Shown here: one piece after another, positions 41,612 to 44,014 of the stretch
Position numbering within the stretch: the first letter of the stretch is position 1
How the letters are laid out: each line of letters opens with the position of its first letter
IMG/VR virus record: IMGVR_UViG_3300030102_003253
Location: 1 to 44,014 of that record
Strand: one strand, 5' to 3'
DNA length: 44,014 bases
From: a virus
Translations under genes and position numbers: made by a program
The notes under the pieces: model-generated
Seen by the model: the letters and a program-made list of their open reading frames with translations, nothing else
Told to the model about the DNA's origin: nothing
Databases searched by the model: none

Positions 41612-42631
41612 TTATTTTTTTATTCCTGCGAGCTTTTTCCAATTTTCATACATTGGAGAAGCCTCTTTTTTCTCCTCTCTTTTCTGAGCGGAGAGAACGA
41701 GGGAACGTGTTCTGTTTACAGTTTCAACCAATGATTTTGGCGCTGTTTCTTTGGTGCTACCCACTGATTCTTTTAGTGTCTGATAAACCAGTTTTGTTTC
41801 CTCAATTGTTTTGGCGTTAGCCAAGGACTCGACAATTCTATCTTTTTGACGAGTATTAAGTTCTTTGCTTTCTAGAATTTTGTTTGTGTAAAACAATCTA
41901 GCGTTCAAGAGATTAATGTCATTCATTTTGTTTTTCATCTCTTGGATAATTTGTTTTGCTTTGGCGAGGGTTTCGTTGTTCTTTTGAACTGTCTCGTTAA
42001 GCATTGCGTTTTGTTCTTCCAATTCCTTGGTTTTTTCCTGCTCTTCGTCGAGAGCGGCAGCGATGGCAACGAGTTCGGCATTTTCAGCACGGTCGCCAGC
42101 AGTTGAACCGGGAACGCCATTGTTGGGGTGCATTGAGTAAATGTTAACGTCCACTTCCTCTAACAATGAGTTCAAATCGTCTTCAGTGAGGTTTTCAAGG
42201 GCTTCGTCTAAGTCTTCCTCAAGTGGCTCTTCCATCATTGGTTCGGCTTCTTTTTCCATTTCTGGCTCGACCATTTCTTCTTCCCTGTCGATCATATCTT
42301 CAGGAGTTGATGGGTCCATCTCTGCATCCATTGCGGCGCGGAGTTCATCAAAATCAATTTCTATTTCTTCATCGTCATCCATCTCGCCTGCCAAGATTGC
42401 TGTGGCGGCGTCTGGAACTTGGTCCATAAGTTTGTCATCTCCGGTAGGCTCGTCAGACATTTCCATATCCATTTCCATGGATTCTTCTTCGTCGTCTTGC
42501 TCAAGAAGATTTTCGACAGCCTCCTTTAGTTCCGTGGAATACTTCTCAATAATGAGTTGTTCCGCGTTTTTAAGAGCAGTTTCCTTTAATTCTTTCGCAT
42601 CAGCGATGGCTTTTTCAAATAATGATGACAT
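41612..42631 (-). CDS. Prohead core scaffolding protein (gp22-like)
   Basis: A 339-aa acidic scaffold, placed directly before the capsid gene as in T4. Residues about 45-150 are dominated by Glu, Asp and Met (EQDDEEESMEMDMEMSDEPT). Residues about 195-235 form a coiled coil (AALDEEQEKTKELEEQNAML). Residues about 240-330 form the conserved C-terminal helical part, ending MYENWKKLAGIKK. I choose the ATG at 42631, preceded by AGGAGAG; the longer frame lies in the upstream gap. The scaffold guides capsid assembly and is normally degraded by a prohead protease, which is not in this window. Confidence 0.85.
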   Translation of the reverse strand: MSSLFEKAIADAKELKETALKNAEQLIIEKYSTELKEAVENLLEQDDEEESMEMDMEMSDEPTGDDKLMDQVPDAATAILAGEMDDDEEIEIDFDELRAAMDAEMDPSTPEDMIDREEEMVEPEMEKEAEPMMEEPLEEDLDEALENLTEDDLNSLLEEVDVNIYSMHPNNGVPGSTAGDRAENAELVAIAAALDEEQEKTKELEEQNAMLNETVQKNNETLAKAKQIIQEMKNKMNDINLLNARLFYTNKILESKELNTRQKDRIVESLANAKTIEETKLVYQTLKESVGSTKETAPKSLVETVNRTRSLVLSAQKREEKKEASPMYENWKKLAGIKK

Positions 42632-42661
42632 TCTTATCTCTCCTAAGCAAAAATAGTCCCT

Positions 42662-42670
42662 ATAAATAGT
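42662..42670 (-). promoter_or_regulatory. ACTATTTAT motif
   Basis: Coding-strand ACTATTTAT about 30 bases before the scaffold ATG, between S21 and scaffold genes. Member of the recurring set; function inferred. Confidence 0.5.
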
Positions 42671-42695
42671 AGGCACCGTAGTAAAACGCTACACA

Positions 42696-42902
42696 CTACC
42701 CTTTTTGCTTTTTATCGTTCAGTTTTCGGGCTATTCTTTTTCTTCGGAGTTTTTTAAGTCTTCTGGTTACAGAGGGTTTTACATAAAATCTTCTATTTCT
42801 CAACTCCTCTATTAGACCAGATTTTTTTACTTTTCTTGAAAATCTATTAATTAATTTTTCTGTTGGTTCGCCACGACGTGCTTCAACTTTAACGTGTGCC
42901 AT
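42696..42902 (-). CDS. rpsU: Ribosomal protein bS21 homologue
   Basis: A 68-aa basic protein matching bS21 across its length: VKVEARRGEPTEKLINRFSR aligns with the host start ([20 protein letters not shown]), then GLIEELRNRRFYVKPSVTRR with ([20 protein letters not shown]), and a Lys/Arg-rich tail. Host S21 sits on the 30S platform near the anti-Shine-Dalgarno sequence and aids initiation. A phage copy could replace host S21 to favour phage messages. GAGG lies four bases before the ATG. Its place inside the head operon, between capsid-region genes, suggests late production. Confidence 0.88.
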   Translation of the reverse strand: MAHVKVEARRGEPTEKLINRFSRKVKKSGLIEELRNRRFYVKPSVTRRLKKLRRKRIARKLNDKKQKG

Positions 42903-42903
42903 G

Positions 42904-43341
42904 TTACCTCTTTTTAGTGTGGGCTAGGGTTTTCCAGTGTTTACCGCCGACTGCCATGATGCCACTAATATCTACACCTTTGTCACCGGCTGGAACATCT
43001 GATAGGGCGGTTGCTTGTGCTGTTGCGCCTTTTTGTTCTGCCATTGGTTCCATTCCCTCAAACACATGTTTGTATGCGTCGTTCCCAATAGAGGATGCAA
43101 GTTTTTCCCTTCCTTCCTGCAATCTCTTTTTTTGCAAATCAATGGCTTCTTGATTTACGTTTCTCTGTGGGGCTTCTTGAAGCGGGGCTTGCTCAGGCTC
43201 TTTTGCCTCAACAATCATGTTGCCCATTCCTTTTGCCACTTCAGATACAATGTTAGAAAGTACGCCGCTTTCAATAATGACTTCGTGCATACATTCTTTA
43301 ATAATTGGCTTGATAAGTTTTTTTAAATCTGCTTTCTTCAT
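42904..43341 (-). CDS. Capsid-region helical protein, 145 aa
   Basis: I choose the ATG at 43341, preceded by GAGG; the frame to 43356 runs into the upstream gene. The protein starts MKKADLKKLIKPIIKECMHE, a short basic/hydrophobic helix. A Gln/Pro/Glu-rich middle follows (EPEQAPLQEAPQRNVNQEA), then DLQKKRLQEGREKLASSIGN and an Ala/Gly end. It lies just before the S21 gene. Minor head or core protein by context; unrecognised by sequence. Confidence 0.68.
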   Translation of the reverse strand: MKKADLKKLIKPIIKECMHEVIIESGVLSNIVSEVAKGMGNMIVEAKEPEQAPLQEAPQRNVNQEAIDLQKKRLQEGREKLASSIGNDAYKHVFEGMEPMAEQKGATAQATALSDVPAGDKGVDISGIMAVGGKHWKTLAHTKKR

Positions 43342-43343
43342 AG

Positions 43344-43907
43344 TTACCTCAACCATTCACAATCAAACTTTGCTGCCATTCTTTCAATGGTTTTCACCTC
43401 GATTTCACCATAACCTCGTGGGTCTGTGTAGGCATCAGCCATTGCTCTCTCGTGTGATTTCTTTAATCGGGCGCACTTTCTTCTTTGGTCGCCTGCATCC
43501 ATTGAGCGGATTTCCATCTCTTCTTTGAGTGGATTGTCGTGTACATAACCTTTTTTAGCGAGTTCAATGTGGTCCTCGTAAGTTTTGGCTTTGATGCCTG
43601 CGCCAGTTTCTGGGTCATACATCATATGAGGCTCAAAATCCTCTTTGGTATCTTTAGCCTCGTTCATTGTAAGCAAGTAATCTCTTGCACCATTTAAGTA
43701 TGCTGAAGATAGTGTTACCTTTTTCATCCACCAAGAAGGAAGGTCTCCTTCGCCGGGTAGATTGGCAAGGGCGGCGAGCATTTGCTTGCTGTCTTCAATA
43801 GCCAATGCGAGTTGACGACGTGCGCTGGCAACATCGGTGTGTCCGTCTTCATTGAGGACTGTTTGTAGTTCTTCTTTGATAAGTTGTTTTAGTTGTTCTT
43901 TATTCAT
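43344..43907 (-). CDS. Hypothetical capsid-region protein, 187 aa
   Basis: A 187-aa protein that starts MNKEQLKQLIKEELQTVLNE, another LKQLIKEE-type leading helix. Then come a helical domain (ASARRQLALAIEDSKQMLAA), a Trp-rich turn (PSWWMKKVTLSSAYLNGARD) and a C-terminal helical part with RRKCARLKKSHERAMADAYT. The ATG overlaps the stop of the edge gene as ATGA. No family recognised. Confidence 0.68.
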   Translation of the reverse strand: MNKEQLKQLIKEELQTVLNEDGHTDVASARRQLALAIEDSKQMLAALANLPGEGDLPSWWMKKVTLSSAYLNGARDYLLTMNEAKDTKEDFEPHMMYDPETGAGIKAKTYEDHIELAKKGYVHDNPLKEEMEIRSMDAGDQRRKCARLKKSHERAMADAYTDPRGYGEIEVKTIERMAAKFDCEWLR

Positions 43908-44014
43908 AGGTCAAAGTCTCCACCCAAGTAAAGTAGTCTGTCTCTCATAAGTCTTTTAGCGAGGTTCTTTAGTTCGGGTTTCATTAGGGGGTAGCCTATT
44001 GTTTTTTCCCATTT
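43904..44014 (-). CDS. C-terminal end of an edge-truncated gene
   Basis: Open frame entering from the right edge and ending at the TGA at 43904-43906. The visible end is about 36 aa, including GYPLMKPELKNLAKRLMRDR then LLYLGGDFDL. The ATG of the next gene overlaps the stop as ATGA. Too short to identify; by synteny it belongs to the head region. Confidence 0.6.
   Translation of the reverse strand, partial: KWEKTIGYPLMKPELKNLAKRLMRDRLLYLGGDFDL

Noticed and set aside
39864-41642. Capsid start at 41642
   Set aside because: The first 17 codons are basic and unlike gp23; a perfect AGGAGGT precedes the ATG at 41591.
37200-42670. TATAAATA on the plus strand read as T4 late promoters
   Set aside because: All genes are on the minus strand, so promoters in that direction would only make antisense RNA. 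I treat the coding-strand ACTATTTAT reading as the meaningful one.
1-44014. tRNA genes, integrase, attachment sites, insertion sequences
   Set aside because: I read all gaps; none is long enough for a tRNA beyond promoter or terminator DNA, and no recombinase or transposase motif was seen.

Overview
The window is a contiguous piece of a tailed double-stranded DNA phage genome, almost certainly a contractile-tailed (myovirus) phage of the kind recovered from marine metagenomes. Every gene I accept lies on the minus strand, packed with 1-4 base overlaps and short gaps. No stretch over 100 bases lacks a gene. The head and tail genes are T4-like (gp22-type scaffold, gp23-type capsid, long tail sheath, gp19-type tube, tape measure). 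The replication genes are not a T4 copy: the phage carries a bacterial C-family DNA polymerase (DnaE type) and also a small family-A-like polymerase. I see no integrase, repressor or other lysogeny gene, no tRNA and no CRISPR array.

Layout in transcription order, from the right edge to the left. (1) 44014-39864, head: an edge-truncated gene, two small capsid-region proteins, a ribosomal protein S21 homologue, the prohead scaffold and the major capsid protein, closed by a UUCG-tetraloop terminator. (2) 39770-25554, neck and tail: connector, neck protein, tail-terminator candidate, sheath, tube, a zinc-motif tail-assembly protein with a probable +1 frameshift extension, a small protein, tape measure, and four baseplate/tail genes. 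(3) 25541-16706, replication and recombination: family-A-like polymerase, a possible tubulin-like protein, gp32-like ssDNA-binding protein, RecA/UvsX, dCMP deaminase, 5'-3' exonuclease, DnaB-like helicase and a class II (B12-dependent) ribonucleotide reductase. (4) 16672-14148: endolysin (peptidoglycan-binding plus M15 peptidase) and three virion or appendage-like proteins, one LamG-like. (5) 14077-3608, metabolic and regulatory: glutaredoxin, GroES-like co-chaperonin, acyl-CoA thioesterase, ThyX, lytic transglycosylase, a nucleotidyltransferase-like protein, DnaE, thioredoxin-like protein, IMP dehydrogenase/GMP reductase, ribbon-helix-helix-like and sigma region-4-like proteins. (6) 3565-1: an acidic repeat protein, a membrane metallopeptidase and small unknowns running off the left edge.

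Expression signals fall into two classes. Four sites carry near-consensus host sigma-70 boxes, upstream of the gene at 14077, the helicase, the ssDNA-binding protein and the family-A-like polymerase. A different short motif, ACTATTTAT-like on the coding strand, sits in the gap before eight genes, mostly virion or lysis genes, and may be this phage's own late-type control element. The genes suggest a lytic phage that makes its own dNTPs (NrdJ, ThyX, dCMP deaminase, purine enzyme, two redoxins), replicates with its own polymerase and helicase, adjusts host ribosomes and folding (S21, GroES-like), and builds a T4-like virion. The host cannot be named from this sequence beyond being a bacterium with standard sigma-70 promoters and Shine-Dalgarno initiation.
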